Below, one piece after another: positions 21,053-30,167 of a stretch of DNA of 64,000 nt. The notes below the pieces were generated by a model. That model searched no databases and was not told the DNA's origin. It worked only from the letters and a program-made list of their open reading frames with translations. Every line of letters starts with the position of its first letter. The first letter of the stretch is position 1. This DNA is from Leclercia adecarboxylata (lineage in GTDB: Bacteria > Pseudomonadota > Gammaproteobacteria > Enterobacterales > Enterobacteriaceae): NCBI GenBank assembly GCA_002360945.1, contig DERO01000004.1, positions 138,781-202,780 on the forward strand, given 5' to 3'. Made by a program: the position numbers and the translations under genes.

Positions 21053-23199
21053 TAGCGCCTCCGCAATGGCTGGAAACGTTTTACCAGTCCAGCGATGAAA
21101 AAATCGATCTCCAGCGCGTGCTTACGCAGCGTTATGCGCCTGAATTCAACGGCTGGCTTTTACCGTTGATTGAGGCGGTAAACAAAAAGCAGATGCCGTG
21201 CTTTATTCCTTCCGCCAGGCCCGACCTGCAGATTTATGCCCTGGCGCCTGATGCCAAAAGTCTGGATGAGCTTCGCCTGTTTTTGATTGCCGGATTGGGA
21301 TCGGCGGATACCCCCTCTGATTTCCTGATACGCTGTAAAGCCGACAACGATGCTGAAGCCTTGTTGCTGGAGCAATCGCCTGACGGATTTATCCGTTTTT
21401 CGCTTCACCCCAGTGTGGAGAAAAATACCGACAGTCGGGATCGCGTATTCGGTTTCCTGGCAGAGTTGAATAATCTTTATACGTTGCGTCCTCAGCTTTC
21501 GTCTGCAGCGCGTCGTCCCACAGGCCGTATTCTTCGTGATTTTTATACGGCTATCTATGCGCGGGATGGGCAGTCTGCCGAGGCTTATCTGGGAGAGATC
21601 CGCAGTAACAACATCCTTTCGCCGCGGAACATTCTCTTCCTTGAGCTGTTCGCACTAGCCGCAGGCTCCCGATGGGAGCATATCGTCGCGCATGAAAAGA
21701 TAGGCGACGTGCTGGCAGGGCGGATCCCTTTAAATATCCAGAGCTTGCTGGTCCGTACCCTTGGCCACCTGGGGTTGGATCGCCTGCTGACGGACGGTTT
21801 CCAGGCGCTGCCTCTGGAAGAAGCGAGGGCGATGAGTCAGCGTTTACTGCCGCTATTCACTGTGACCCCCGGGTTCCCCCATCAGGCAGGCAGTCTGCGC
21901 GACTGGCAACTCTGGTCTACAGGCGCAGCGCTGGTGGGCTTTGCTGGCTGGGAAAGCGCGACCACAATTTTACCCGACCAGTGGAAAACCGCGCTCAGGG
22001 ATTGGGTTGCCGGGCAAACCGCGCCGAATGAAAGCGTCATCCCTGCACCAGTACAGACCCCCGTCCTTATTATCTCCCCTGCCCAGGCGACGGAAATGCT
22101 GCAGGAAACGCTTATTGCCAGTACCGAGCGGGAGCTGGAGATCTATTCGCTGCTCAGCGCGATGCCTGACGTTACCCAACAAACGCTGCGGCAGAATGCG
22201 AAACTGTGGCGTTTATGGGAGGAGCTTCAGGATAAGTTCCGCGTGGGCAACTACGGCTGGATGCAGTGGCTGGATGATATTGGCAACACCAACGACGTGG
22301 CCCAACTCGAACAACTACGTCAACGTATGGACGGGCAGTGGAGAGAGTGGCTGGTTTCATCTTTTGATGAGGCTGTCATCATCGCTTTTCTGGAAAAGGG
22401 CTTAAGCCTCGAGCAAGGCAAAGTCTTGCGCGATACGCTGCCGGTATTTCTTGCGTGGGCCGATCATACCGATCTTTCAGCCTCCTCCCGGCTCTGGCTG
22501 GCCTGGTTAACGTTACTGGCAGCTGACGATATCCATTTCGAACAGGATGTTCGACTGGGCGGCATGCTTCTTGAAAAATGTCTGACAGGACAATTTTCTG
22601 TCGATGAGTACAAAGACGCACTTGATGCCTGCGAGGAGATCTGGGTTAAAAATGCCTCCGTTCGCGCGCTGTCTTACGCTTTTGATACGGCGGAAATATT
22701 GCTCGATGCGCCTGTTCCTGACCCGCAACTGAGACAGAACTATTGGCAGAAATTGCAAATAGAGGCGTTGAAGCGGTGGGGCCGACTTGATAACAGTCTG
22801 CAGCTCTTCGTTCGCGTTTTGGCCACGCATTTTCTCGGGAAAGAGGCTGAAAATGCGTTCCCGCAAGAGCAGGATGACAGTGCAGTCGTCTCTTCCTTCC
22901 ACCGCGATCTTAGTGGGAAACTACTGGGTATCTACAGCCTGACGGAAGGTGCGGCACGTCGTTGTAAAGATGTCTTAATGAGACTGTATCCGGGACTTTT
23001 GGTTGAAACCAATAAAGATCATGTCTCTACACCAGCACTGGTCAATCTGGCTGAAAAAGCGGATTACTTTATTTTTGCCAGTGGTAGTGCAAAACATCAG
23101 GCATTTTATACCGTATCGGATTGCCGCAAAGCGATCATTTACCCCTCAGGTAAAGGGGTATCCAGTATGGTTGCGGCTTTCATACAAGCGTTGGGTTAA
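21049..23199 (+). CDS. dpdD: DpdD, large restriction-arm protein of unknown fold
   Basis: A 716-residue protein ending the operon. It has no motif that I can assign. The N-terminal third contains a domain with GWLLPLIEAVNKKQMPCFIPSA-like alternating strands and helices, the middle is mostly helical, and the final 80 residues (ADYFIFASGSAKHQAFYTV, then YPSGKGVSSMVAAF) resemble a Rossmann-like sensing domain. It is named DpdD by size and by being the one family member not otherwise accounted for. The start overlaps dpdK as ATGA. Confidence 0.68.
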   Translation: MIAPPQWLETFYQSSDEKIDLQRVLTQRYAPEFNGWLLPLIEAVNKKQMPCFIPSARPDLQIYALAPDAKSLDELRLFLIAGLGSADTPSDFLIRCKADNDAEALLLEQSPDGFIRFSLHPSVEKNTDSRDRVFGFLAELNNLYTLRPQLSSAARRPTGRILRDFYTAIYARDGQSAEAYLGEIRSNNILSPRNILFLELFALAAGSRWEHIVAHEKIGDVLAGRIPLNIQSLLVRTLGHLGLDRLLTDGFQALPLEEARAMSQRLLPLFTVTPGFPHQAGSLRDWQLWSTGAALVGFAGWESATTILPDQWKTALRDWVAGQTAPNESVIPAPVQTPVLIISPAQATEMLQETLIASTERELEIYSLLSAMPDVTQQTLRQNAKLWRLWEELQDKFRVGNYGWMQWLDDIGNTNDVAQLEQLRQRMDGQWREWLVSSFDEAVIIAFLEKGLSLEQGKVLRDTLPVFLAWADHTDLSASSRLWLAWLTLLAADDIHFEQDVRLGGMLLEKCLTGQFSVDEYKDALDACEEIWVKNASVRALSYAFDTAEILLDAPVPDPQLRQNYWQKLQIEALKRWGRLDNSLQLFVRVLATHFLGKEAENAFPQEQDDSAVVSSFHRDLSGKLLGIYSLTEGAARRCKDVLMRLYPGLLVETNKDHVSTPALVNLAEKADYFIFASGSAKHQAFYTVSDCRKAIIYPSGKGVSSMVAAFIQALG

Positions 23200-23206
23200 A
23201 AGGGTT

Positions 23207-23275
23207 GCCCGGCGGCGCTGCGCTTGCACGGGCCTACGGATATTGTAGGCCGGGTAAGCGCAGCGCCACCCGGCG
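23207..23275. repeat. BIME (paired REP elements) at the right edge of the dpd island
   Basis: Two REP units face each other: GCCCGGCGGCGCTGCG with its partner CGGGCCTACGG, and GTAGGCCGGGTAAGCG with CGCCACCCGGC. Such units are typical of enterobacterial intergenic spaces and match the elements at 55921 and 62549. It begins seven bases after the dpdD stop. Confidence 0.9.
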
Positions 23276-23343
23276 CTTCTATTTTTATGCGTCGATAAAC
23301 ATGCTAAAGAAGTGACATTAACCCCTATCCAGGACTAGCCCCC

Positions 23344-23769
23344 ATGCTCCACGCCCTCAACCACCTGACTCTCGCCGTCAGCAACCTGCCGGCCAGCATC
23401 GCTTTCTGGCGCGATCTTCTCGGTCTGCGCCTGCACGCCGAATGGCACTCCGGGGCGTATCTTACCTGTGGCGATCTCTGGCTCTGCCTGTCATATGATG
23501 GCACCCGACAATTCATCCCGCCGCAGAACAGCGACTACACCCACTACGCCTTCTCTATCGAACCAGAACACTTCGAAACCTTTACGCAAAAGCTCAGAGA
23601 CGCTGGCGTCACCGTCTGGAAAGAGAACAAAAGCGAAGGGGAGTCGTTCTACTTTCTCGACCCGGACGGGCACAAGCTGGAACTGCACGTGGGGGATCTC
23701 GCCGCGCGGCTGGCGGCGTGTCGGCAGAAGCCTTATTCGGGAATGGTGTTCACCTCAGCCGACGCTTAG
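23344..23769 (+). CDS. fosA: FosA fosfomycin glutathione transferase
   Basis: Mn- and K-dependent enzyme that opens the fosfomycin epoxide with glutathione, giving intrinsic low-level resistance. At 141 residues it matches the chromosomal FosA2-type length. VOC-superfamily metal ligands are present: H7 in ALNHLTL, H67 in DYTHYAF and E113 in HKLELHVG, together with the potassium-loop region [10 protein letters not shown]. The gene is monocistronic; its end overlaps the convergent LacI gene by four bases. The codon pattern and GC content match the core genome rather than the neighbouring island. Confidence 0.92.
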   Translation: MLHALNHLTLAVSNLPASIAFWRDLLGLRLHAEWHSGAYLTCGDLWLCLSYDGTRQFIPPQNSDYTHYAFSIEPEHFETFTQKLRDAGVTVWKENKSEGESFYFLDPDGHKLELHVGDLAARLAACRQKPYSGMVFTSADA

Positions 23770-24773
23770 CGCGAGCTGGATGCCCGCACCTTCAGCCTGC
23801 CCGCCAGGGTCACGTGCGTGGCGGCATCTTCCTGATTGCACAAATACTCCACGGCCAGCCGGCCCAGCTCGCTGTAAGGCAGTTGAATACTGGTAAGCGA
23901 CGGGGTGAGCTGCTCGGAAATCTTCTGGTCGTCGTAGCCGGCCAGCAGCATATCGTCCGGAATTTTCACGCCGCCGGCCGTCAACGCCTGATAGCAGCCA
24001 ATCGCCAGCCAGTCGCTGGCGCAGAAGATGGCGTCCGGGCGTTCATCCAGGTCCATCAGCGCCCGGGTGGCGGTATAAGACTCGCTGAACTGCCAGTTGG
24101 TCTGACGCACCAGACGGTCATCGCAGGGGAGGCCGGCCTGCTGCAACGCGGCCTGATAGCCTGCCAGCCGCTGGCGGGAGGCCTCCATCCAGTTTTCCCC
24201 GGTGATGTGCGCGATGCGCGTCGCGCCGCAGGCGATGAGATGTTTTGTCACCTGGAAGGCGTTGGCGAAGTCGTCCGGGATAAATGACGGCAGCAGCGGC
24301 GATGCCGGATCGCGCTGGTTGAGCAGCACCAGCGGAATGCGGGTGCAGTCCTGAAAATCGGTCATATCCACCAGGGTGGTGACAGGGGAGGCAAGCATAA
24401 TCCCCACACAGTTGCGCTTCTCCAGCTGGCGAATGATGTTCAGGGCCAGTTTCACATCGTCGCCGTAATCATAAACGGTGAGCAGCGCTTCGTTGCGCCA
24501 GGCCGCTTCCCGCGCCTGGCTGATGGCATCGATAAAGGGATCGTAACTCTGCAGGGAGCTGACCAGCAGGGCGATCTCCTCCTGGTTGCGCGGAGCATGG
24601 ATGGCGGGCAGGCGGTCGTAGCCCAACTCGGTCGCCACGCCGATTACCCGCTGACGGGTCTCGTCGCTGAGCTTGATGTTGCGGGACTGATTGAGTACCA
24701 GGGAAACGGTCGCCTGCGACACGCCCGCCGTTCGCGCAATATCATTCATCGTGACTTTGTTTTTCCGCTTCAT
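23766..24773 (-). CDS. LacI-family sugar repressor
   Basis: A 335-residue repressor with an N-terminal helix-turn-helix ([21 protein letters not shown]) and a periplasmic-binding-protein-like effector domain (ISLVV-type strands such as [14 protein letters not shown] and [14 protein letters not shown]). The start has GGGAGAG six bases upstream. It diverges from a glycosidase and transporter operon that it probably represses until the sugar enters the cell. The effector is unknown. Confidence 0.9.
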   Translation of the reverse strand: MKRKNKVTMNDIARTAGVSQATVSLVLNQSRNIKLSDETRQRVIGVATELGYDRLPAIHAPRNQEEIALLVSSLQSYDPFIDAISQAREAAWRNEALLTVYDYGDDVKLALNIIRQLEKRNCVGIMLASPVTTLVDMTDFQDCTRIPLVLLNQRDPASPLLPSFIPDDFANAFQVTKHLIACGATRIAHITGENWMEASRQRLAGYQAALQQAGLPCDDRLVRQTNWQFSESYTATRALMDLDERPDAIFCASDWLAIGCYQALTAGGVKIPDDMLLAGYDDQKISEQLTPSLTSIQLPYSELGRLAVEYLCNQEDAATHVTLAGRLKVRASSSR

Positions 24774-24958
24774 CCGTTCTCTCCCTCCTGCGACATCGCA
24801 TCATACCTTAACTGTCCGCTTTAGCGCCGCCGATCACGTTTCTTCTTCACGCAGCAGCGATCTTTGTGAGTGCGGTCGCTTTTCTGCACAACACGATTTG
24901 CGCATTCCCGCTTCGACTAATATTTATTAGCTAAATATTATCAGCAAGAGGAGCAACG
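24774..24958. promoter_or_regulatory. divergent promoter region of LacI regulator and glycosidase operon
   Basis: This 185-base gap separates divergent genes. An AT-rich imperfect dyad centred on TTAG-CTAA (about 24920-24943, eight of twelve positions symmetric) lies just before the AGGAG ribosome binding site of the glycosidase gene, a plausible operator position. It lacks the central CG common in LacI-family operators, so the assignment is tentative. Confidence 0.35.
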
Positions 24959-26047
24959 ATGAAAGAGCAATGGAGTAAGCAGCAGGCGCAGGCGTGGTAT
25001 CAGCAGCAAGGTTGGCTGTGCGGGTTTAACTATCTGCCGTCCACGGCGGTGAACTGGACCGATATCTGGCAAAAAGAGACCTTCGATGCCACCACTATCG
25101 ACCGTGAACTGGGCTGGGCGGCGGACGCGGGATATAACACGCTGCGCATCAACCTGCCGTTTATCGTCTGGGAGCACGACCGTGACGGCCTGATGGCGCG
25201 CATCGATCGCTTCCTGACCATCGCCGACAGCCACGGCATTAGCACCATGCTGACGTTAATGGACGACTGCGGCTTTTCCGGGGATGAGCCCTACCTCGGG
25301 CCGCAAAAAGCACCCGTGGCGGGGAAACACAACAGCCAGGCGGCGGCCAGTCCGGGGCGTGACAAGGTCTGCGATCCCGACTGCTGGCCGCAGATTGAGC
25401 GCTATATCCGCGACGTTATTCGCCAGTTCCGCGACGATAAACGCGTGCTGCTGTGGGATCTCTACAACGAGCCAGGCAACCGCGGCATTTTTGCCACCGG
25501 TACCGAAGAGGTGCTGTACGACGCAAAACTGGAAACCTATGCCCATGATCTGATGAAGCTGGCCTTCCAGTGGGCGCGTGAAGAAGATCCTTCCCAGCCG
25601 CTCACGGTCTGCGCGTGGCGCCTGCCAGCGGAAGAGGAGGGCGAGACCTTTTATCAGCACCCGCTGGATCAAACCGCGCTGGAACTGTCGGACGTGGTGA
25701 GCTACCACGCCTACACCAACACCGGCCGCATGACGGCGATTATCCAGCAGCTCCAGCAGTTGGGCCGCCCGATCTTCTGTACCGAATGGCTGGCGCGCCA
25801 CGTGGGCGGCACCATCGAAGAGCAGCTGCCGCTGATGTATATGGCGAAAGTCGCACCCTATCAGTGGGGGCTGGTGCGCGGCAAAACCCAGACCTGGCTG
25901 CCGTGGCCGGTGGTGATGAAAGAGTCCGCCGACTACTGCCGCCTGTGGTTCCACGATGTGTTTGAAGAGAACGGCATCCCGTTCTCACGCACTGAAATCG
26001 CGCTGATGCGCAAGCTGCGCAATATCGCTTCGAACGCGCAAGTCTAA
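24959..26047 (+). CDS. intracellular clan GH-A glycosidase (GH5-like)
   Basis: Probable retaining beta-glycosidase, 362 residues, without a signal peptide, so it works on sugars already imported. The TIM-barrel landmarks of clan GH-A are visible: [10 protein letters not shown] at strand 1, TLRINLPF at strand 2, the acid/base glutamate in [10 protein letters not shown] (E171) and the nucleophile in IFCTEWLAR (E276). AGGAG precedes the ATG. It is cotranscribed with the downstream GPH transporter, which points to a beta-glucoside, beta-mannoside or related oligosaccharide; the exact substrate cannot be read from the sequence. Confidence 0.85.
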   Translation: MKEQWSKQQAQAWYQQQGWLCGFNYLPSTAVNWTDIWQKETFDATTIDRELGWAADAGYNTLRINLPFIVWEHDRDGLMARIDRFLTIADSHGISTMLTLMDDCGFSGDEPYLGPQKAPVAGKHNSQAAASPGRDKVCDPDCWPQIERYIRDVIRQFRDDKRVLLWDLYNEPGNRGIFATGTEEVLYDAKLETYAHDLMKLAFQWAREEDPSQPLTVCAWRLPAEEEGETFYQHPLDQTALELSDVVSYHAYTNTGRMTAIIQQLQQLGRPIFCTEWLARHVGGTIEEQLPLMYMAKVAPYQWGLVRGKTQTWLPWPVVMKESADYCRLWFHDVFEENGIPFSRTEIALMRKLRNIASNAQV

Positions 26048-26056
26048 TAATAACGA

Positions 26057-26076
26057 CCCGGCGGTTCGCCGCCGGG
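26057..26076 (+). other. UUCG hairpin between glycosidase and transporter genes
   Basis: CCCGGCGG and CCGCCGGG form a perfect 8-bp stem around a TTCG loop in the 45-base spacer. There is no T tract, so it probably stabilises or processes the mRNA rather than terminating it. Confidence 0.6.
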
Positions 26077-26092
26077 CAACCAGGTACGCACT

Positions 26093-27484
26093 ATGGCAAT
26101 GACAATGAAAATACCGTCTCGCGAGTTGTGGTCTTACTTTGGCTATGGTTTAGGTCAGTGTTTTAGCTTTGGTTTAGTGGGTTCGTTTATTAACTATTTT
26201 TACACCGACGTGCTGGGGATCTCCGCCCTGGCGGCGAGCACCATCTTTCTGATTGCCCGGGCATGGGATGCGGTTCACGATCCGCTGTTTGCCAGCATTA
26301 TGGACACCATTAACAGCCGTTTCGGCAAGTTTCGCCACTTTATGCTGATTGCTCCGCTGCTGATCACCGGCGTCACCCTGCTGTCGTTCTACAAAATCGA
26401 AGCGGACATGACCACCAAAATCCTCTACGCCGGGGTGACCTATATTCTGTGGGGGACGCTGTACGCCATCTCGGATATCCCGTTCTGGTCGATGTCCTCG
26501 GTGATGACCAACGACTCCGGTCAGCGCACCCGCGCGGTGACGGCGGCGATGCTGGGGGTGAATGCCGGGATTGCCTGCGCCAACATCTTCTTCCCGAAGC
26601 TGGCGGCCTTCTTCGCCCAGCACAGCAACGACAAAGGCTACTTTATGGCGGCCCTGGTGATGATGCTGGTCGGCCTGCCGCTGATGCTTAACGGTTTTAT
26701 GCAGATCAAGGAGCGCGTGCCGCCGAGCCCGGAAAAGGTGACGATGCGCGATACCTTCCACAACCTGCGTCAGAACAAGCCGCTGTTTGTCATCCTGATT
26801 TCATTCTTTTTCTGTGTGTTCCATAACGTCGCGGGCGGCATCTACATCTACTTCTTTATCTACAACATGGGCGATGGCGGCCTGCAGATGGCGATCGGCA
26901 TTATGGGGATTGTGGCGGCGGTAGTGTGCCTGATTGCCCCGATGCTGACGCGCCGGATGCAGAAGCGAAAGCTGTTTATGATCCTCTGCGGGCTGGATAT
27001 CGCGGTGCGCGTGGTGATGTGGTTTGCCGGCTATCAGCACACGACGCTGCTGTTTATCCTGCTCGGCCTCAGCACCCTGTTCGTGATGATGACCAACATC
27101 CTCACCTCGTCGATGATTGCCGACACCATTGAGTATGCCGAGTACCACACTCACAAGCGCTGCGCAGCCATTACCTTTTCCGGGCAGACCTTTACCGGCA
27201 AGATGTCGGTGGCGGTGGGCGGCGGGTTAATCGGGGTATTTTTGACCCTGATTGACTATGTGCCGCAGGCGCAAACCCAGAGCGACAGCGTGCTGTCGGG
27301 GCTGTTCTTCGGCATCTGCCTGCTGCCGGCGATAGGTTCGCTGATCCGCCTTGGAGTGATGTCGCGCTTTACCTTCACCGAGGAGAAGCATGCGGAGATC
27401 TGTCGGCTGCTGGCGGAGCGCCAGAGTGGCACGGTGGATGAACACGATGAGGAGCGACTGGATCGCCCGGCGACGGCAAACTAA
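26093..27484 (+). CDS. GPH-family sugar:cation symporter
   Basis: Inner-membrane glycoside-pentoside-hexuronide transporter of 463 residues with twelve predicted membrane segments, related to MelB, XylP and YicJ. The N-terminal pattern GYGLGQCFSFGLVGSFINYFY and the loop RAWDAVHDPLFASIMD, whose aspartates bind cation and sugar in MelB, are characteristic. It most likely imports the substrate for the adjacent glycosidase. The start ATGGCAATGACAATG offers three nearby ATGs; the first is used here. A strong terminator follows. Confidence 0.9.
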   Translation: MAMTMKIPSRELWSYFGYGLGQCFSFGLVGSFINYFYTDVLGISALAASTIFLIARAWDAVHDPLFASIMDTINSRFGKFRHFMLIAPLLITGVTLLSFYKIEADMTTKILYAGVTYILWGTLYAISDIPFWSMSSVMTNDSGQRTRAVTAAMLGVNAGIACANIFFPKLAAFFAQHSNDKGYFMAALVMMLVGLPLMLNGFMQIKERVPPSPEKVTMRDTFHNLRQNKPLFVILISFFFCVFHNVAGGIYIYFFIYNMGDGGLQMAIGIMGIVAAVVCLIAPMLTRRMQKRKLFMILCGLDIAVRVVMWFAGYQHTTLLFILLGLSTLFVMMTNILTSSMIADTIEYAEYHTHKRCAAITFSGQTFTGKMSVAVGGGLIGVFLTLIDYVPQAQTQSDSVLSGLFFGICLLPAIGSLIRLGVMSRFTFTEEKHAEICRLLAERQSGTVDEHDEERLDRPATAN

Positions 27485-27491
27485 AAAAAGC

Positions 27492-27522
27492 CTGACGCCT
27501 GTTTAGCAGGCGTCAGTGTTTT
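27492..27522 (+). terminator. intrinsic terminator after the GPH transporter gene
   Basis: CTGACGCCTG (27492-27501) pairs perfectly with CAGGCGTCAG (27507-27516) around TTTAG and is followed by TGTTTT. Confidence 0.9.
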
Positions 27523-27657
27523 AACGACTGTTTCACTATGTGAAACATTTCTCTCACAGCTTCTTTGATACCCCTCACGCAACCAGCGGCCTCGCTCGCC
27601 AGCCTCCCTGCATTCCTTACACTCAGTTCAAACACATCACGCAGATTAACTCCGTGC

Positions 27658-27675
27658 TTAACCTCGGGAGGTTAA
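27658..27675 (+). promoter_or_regulatory. inverted repeat covering the ribosome binding site of the MHS transporter gene
   Basis: TTAACCTC (27658-27665) and GAGGTTAA (27668-27675) are exact inverted repeats separated by GG and end directly at the ATG. The Shine-Dalgarno GGGAGG lies inside. In RNA this would form a hairpin hiding the site; in DNA it could be an operator. The rest of the 151-base leader shows no clear promoter boxes. Confidence 0.55.
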
Positions 27676-28998
27676 ATGGCTAACACCGATTCTCAATACG
27701 CCGACGGCTATTCGTCTACAGAGCAGGGCGCACCTGCCCAAAGCCGTACCAAAATGATGCTCTCGGCGGGCATCGGGCATTTTATCGAGTGGTTTGATTT
27801 CGGGCTGTACGGCACCCTGGCGGCGATTATCGCCACCAACTTCTTCGCTAGCGGCGATCCGGTTATCGGGCTGCTGAAATCCTTCGCGGTCTTCGGCTCT
27901 GGCTTTCTGATGCGTCCGCTGGGTGGGCTTTTCTTTGGCTCGATGGGCGATCGGTTAGGGCGGCGCAAGGTGCTGGTGACCGTCATCGTCATCACCTCCT
28001 GCTCCACCTTCGTGATGGGCATTTTGCCGACCTGGCATCAGGTAGGGATACTTGCCCCGGTGCTGTTGGTGATTACCCGTCTGGTGCAGGGCTTTGCCGC
28101 TGGCGGTGAAAGCTCAGGCGTCATTACCTATCTGGCCGAAAGCGCCAAACCCAACCGTCGCGCCACGCTCACCTGCTGGAGTGAAAACTTCAGTTTTATG
28201 GCCTTCGTCTGTGGCTCCGGGCTGGTGCTGTTTCTCACCCATACGCTCGGCGAAAGCGCCATGAACGACTGGGGCTGGCGTATACCGTTCCTGCTGGCGG
28301 CCCCACTGGGGTTAGGCGGGCTGTATATGCGCAGGAATATGGAAGACTCCAGCGAATTTAAAAAGCTCAAACAGGCCGGCAAGCTGGAGAAAGCGCCCCT
28401 GCGCAAATCCCTCTCCACCTCTTCACGCGCCTTGTTGTTCTGCACCGGCTTCGTGGTGGTCAAAGCGGTCAGCAGCTGGGTGCTGCAGTCCTTTATGCCG
28501 GGCTACCTTTCGACCCATTTGCACTACAGCAAAACCGACGCCTATCTCATCACCACGCTCGGATTACTGAGCGTCGCGGTCTGTATGCCGATCACCGGCT
28601 ATCTCTCCGATATCTGGGGACGCCGCCCGCTGATGCTGATGGGCTGCGGAGGCTTCATCCTGCTCACTTACCCGGCCATGCTGGTGATGAGCCAGGGATC
28701 GGTGGGGTCCTCCATCGCGGCCATGAGCATGCTGGGCATCTTTGTCGCCATGTTTAACGGCGGCTGCGGCGCGGCGATGGTTGAACTGTTCCCGACCGCC
28801 ATTCGCTACGGCAGCATCGCCATCGCCTACAACCTTACCGTGGCGATCTTCGGCGGCGTCACGCCGCTGGCATCCGCCAGCCTGATCTCGCTAACCGGCG
28901 ATCCGCTTTCCCCGGCGTGGTACGTGATGATCACCGCGCTTATCTCATTCATTGCCGTGTGGCTGGCCAAAGAGACCGCCGGCAAGGTGCTGGATTAA
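27676..28998 (+). CDS. MHS-family (MFS) metabolite:H+ symporter
   Basis: Inner-membrane importer of 440 residues, of the metabolite:H+ symporter family that includes ShiA, ProP and KgtP. The family signature IGHFIEWFDFGLYG is at membrane segment 1, the MFS loop GSMGDRLGRRKVL follows, and VQGFAAGGESSG lies in segment 4. Its place at the head of a sugar-acid operon makes an aldonate or similar acid the likely substrate; the family usually moves organic acids or betaines, which fits. The next start lies 17 bases after the stop. Confidence 0.88.
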   Translation: MANTDSQYADGYSSTEQGAPAQSRTKMMLSAGIGHFIEWFDFGLYGTLAAIIATNFFASGDPVIGLLKSFAVFGSGFLMRPLGGLFFGSMGDRLGRRKVLVTVIVITSCSTFVMGILPTWHQVGILAPVLLVITRLVQGFAAGGESSGVITYLAESAKPNRRATLTCWSENFSFMAFVCGSGLVLFLTHTLGESAMNDWGWRIPFLLAAPLGLGGLYMRRNMEDSSEFKKLKQAGKLEKAPLRKSLSTSSRALLFCTGFVVVKAVSSWVLQSFMPGYLSTHLHYSKTDAYLITTLGLLSVAVCMPITGYLSDIWGRRPLMLMGCGGFILLTYPAMLVMSQGSVGSSIAAMSMLGIFVAMFNGGCGAAMVELFPTAIRYGSIAIAYNLTVAIFGGVTPLASASLISLTGDPLSPAWYVMITALISFIAVWLAKETAGKVLD

Positions 28999-29015
28999 CT
29001 GTTCCCGGAGTTGTT

Positions 29016-30167
29016 ATGAAAATACGTCACGTTGAATGCTTTCCGCTGAAGATTACCCCAAAGCAGGCCTATCTCGGGGGGAGCGTCGAGGGGCATGACA
29101 GCGATTACTACTATCGCCCGGAGTACCGCTGCGTCTACTCGCGCAAAATGGAGACCTGCCTGGTCAAAATTACCACCGACGACGGCTGCGTAGGCTGGGG
29201 TGAAGCGCTGGCCCCGGTGGTTCCGCAGGTCATTGCGGAGCTCATCACCCAGCTCTTCGCACCGCTGCTGATCGGGCAATCGGCTTTTTCAAGCGGGGTG
29301 CTGAACGCCCGCATGTACGATGCCATGCGCGATCGCGGTCATATCACCGGCTACCACATCGATGCCCTTGCCGCCGTGGATATCGCCCTGTGGGATCTCA
29401 AAGGCAAGCTGCTCGGCCAGCCGGTCTGGCAACTGCTGGGCGGCGCTTATCGTCAGACGATCCCCTGTTATGTTTCCGGACTGCCAGAGCCCGACCTGCC
29501 GGCGCGTTGCCAGCTGGCGAAACGCTGGCAGGAGAAGGGCTTTAATGCCGTCAAGCTGGCGCTGGGCTACGGGGTGCGGGAAGACATTGCCAACGTGAAG
29601 GCCATCCGTGAAACCCTGGGCGAAGAGGCGCAAATCTTCCTTGATGCCCACTGGAATTACAGCGTGGCAGAAGCCGCCGGGCTGGCGACGGCGTTGCGCG
29701 AGTACGGCGTCGGTTTTCTCGAAGCGCCGCTGTTGCCGGAAGACGTGGCAGGGCACCGTGAGCTGCGGGCCAAAAGCCCGGTGGCGATTGCGCTGGGCGA
29801 AACCGAGCGCACCCGCTACCAGTTCAAACCCTTTATCGAGCAGCGGGCGGCGGACATTCTGCAGCCGGACGTGGGCCGCACCGGCATCAGCGAGCTGATG
29901 CATATCGCCTCGCTGGCGGAGACCTGGAACCTGAAGGTCGCCCCGCATCTCAGCGTCGGTCTTGCGCCCTGTATCGCGGCGTCGCTGCACGTCGCCGCCG
30001 CCATCCCCAATCTCTACATGCTGGAGTATCAGCCTCCGGTCTTTGAGATTGCCAACCAACTTCTCACCACGCCGCTCATCTGCCAGCAGGGGGAGTACCA
30101 ACTGCCGCAGGGGCCGGGGCTGGGTATTGAAATCAATGAAGACGCCGTCATGGAGGCAACATGTTAA
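29016..30167 (+). CDS. enolase-superfamily sugar-acid dehydratase (MR/MLE family)
   Basis: Probably dehydrates an aldonate to a 2-keto-3-deoxy acid. The 383-residue protein has the mandelate racemase-type layout: base K180 in AVKLAL, metal ligands D210 (FLDAHWN), E236 (FLEAPL) and E262 (LGETERTR), then the D285-H311 dyad (QPDVGRTG, APHLSVG). Position 182, the second lysine of the usual KxK, is alanine, so H311 may be the main base. The N-terminal cap contains a long loop rich in Tyr and Arg (SDYYYRPEYR). ATG 29016 follows CCCGGAG; an open frame further upstream lies inside the transporter gene. The exact substrate is uncertain. Confidence 0.85.
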   Translation: MKIRHVECFPLKITPKQAYLGGSVEGHDSDYYYRPEYRCVYSRKMETCLVKITTDDGCVGWGEALAPVVPQVIAELITQLFAPLLIGQSAFSSGVLNARMYDAMRDRGHITGYHIDALAAVDIALWDLKGKLLGQPVWQLLGGAYRQTIPCYVSGLPEPDLPARCQLAKRWQEKGFNAVKLALGYGVREDIANVKAIRETLGEEAQIFLDAHWNYSVAEAAGLATALREYGVGFLEAPLLPEDVAGHRELRAKSPVAIALGETERTRYQFKPFIEQRAADILQPDVGRTGISELMHIASLAETWNLKVAPHLSVGLAPCIAASLHVAAAIPNLYMLEYQPPVFEIANQLLTTPLICQQGEYQLPQGPGLGIEINEDAVMEATC

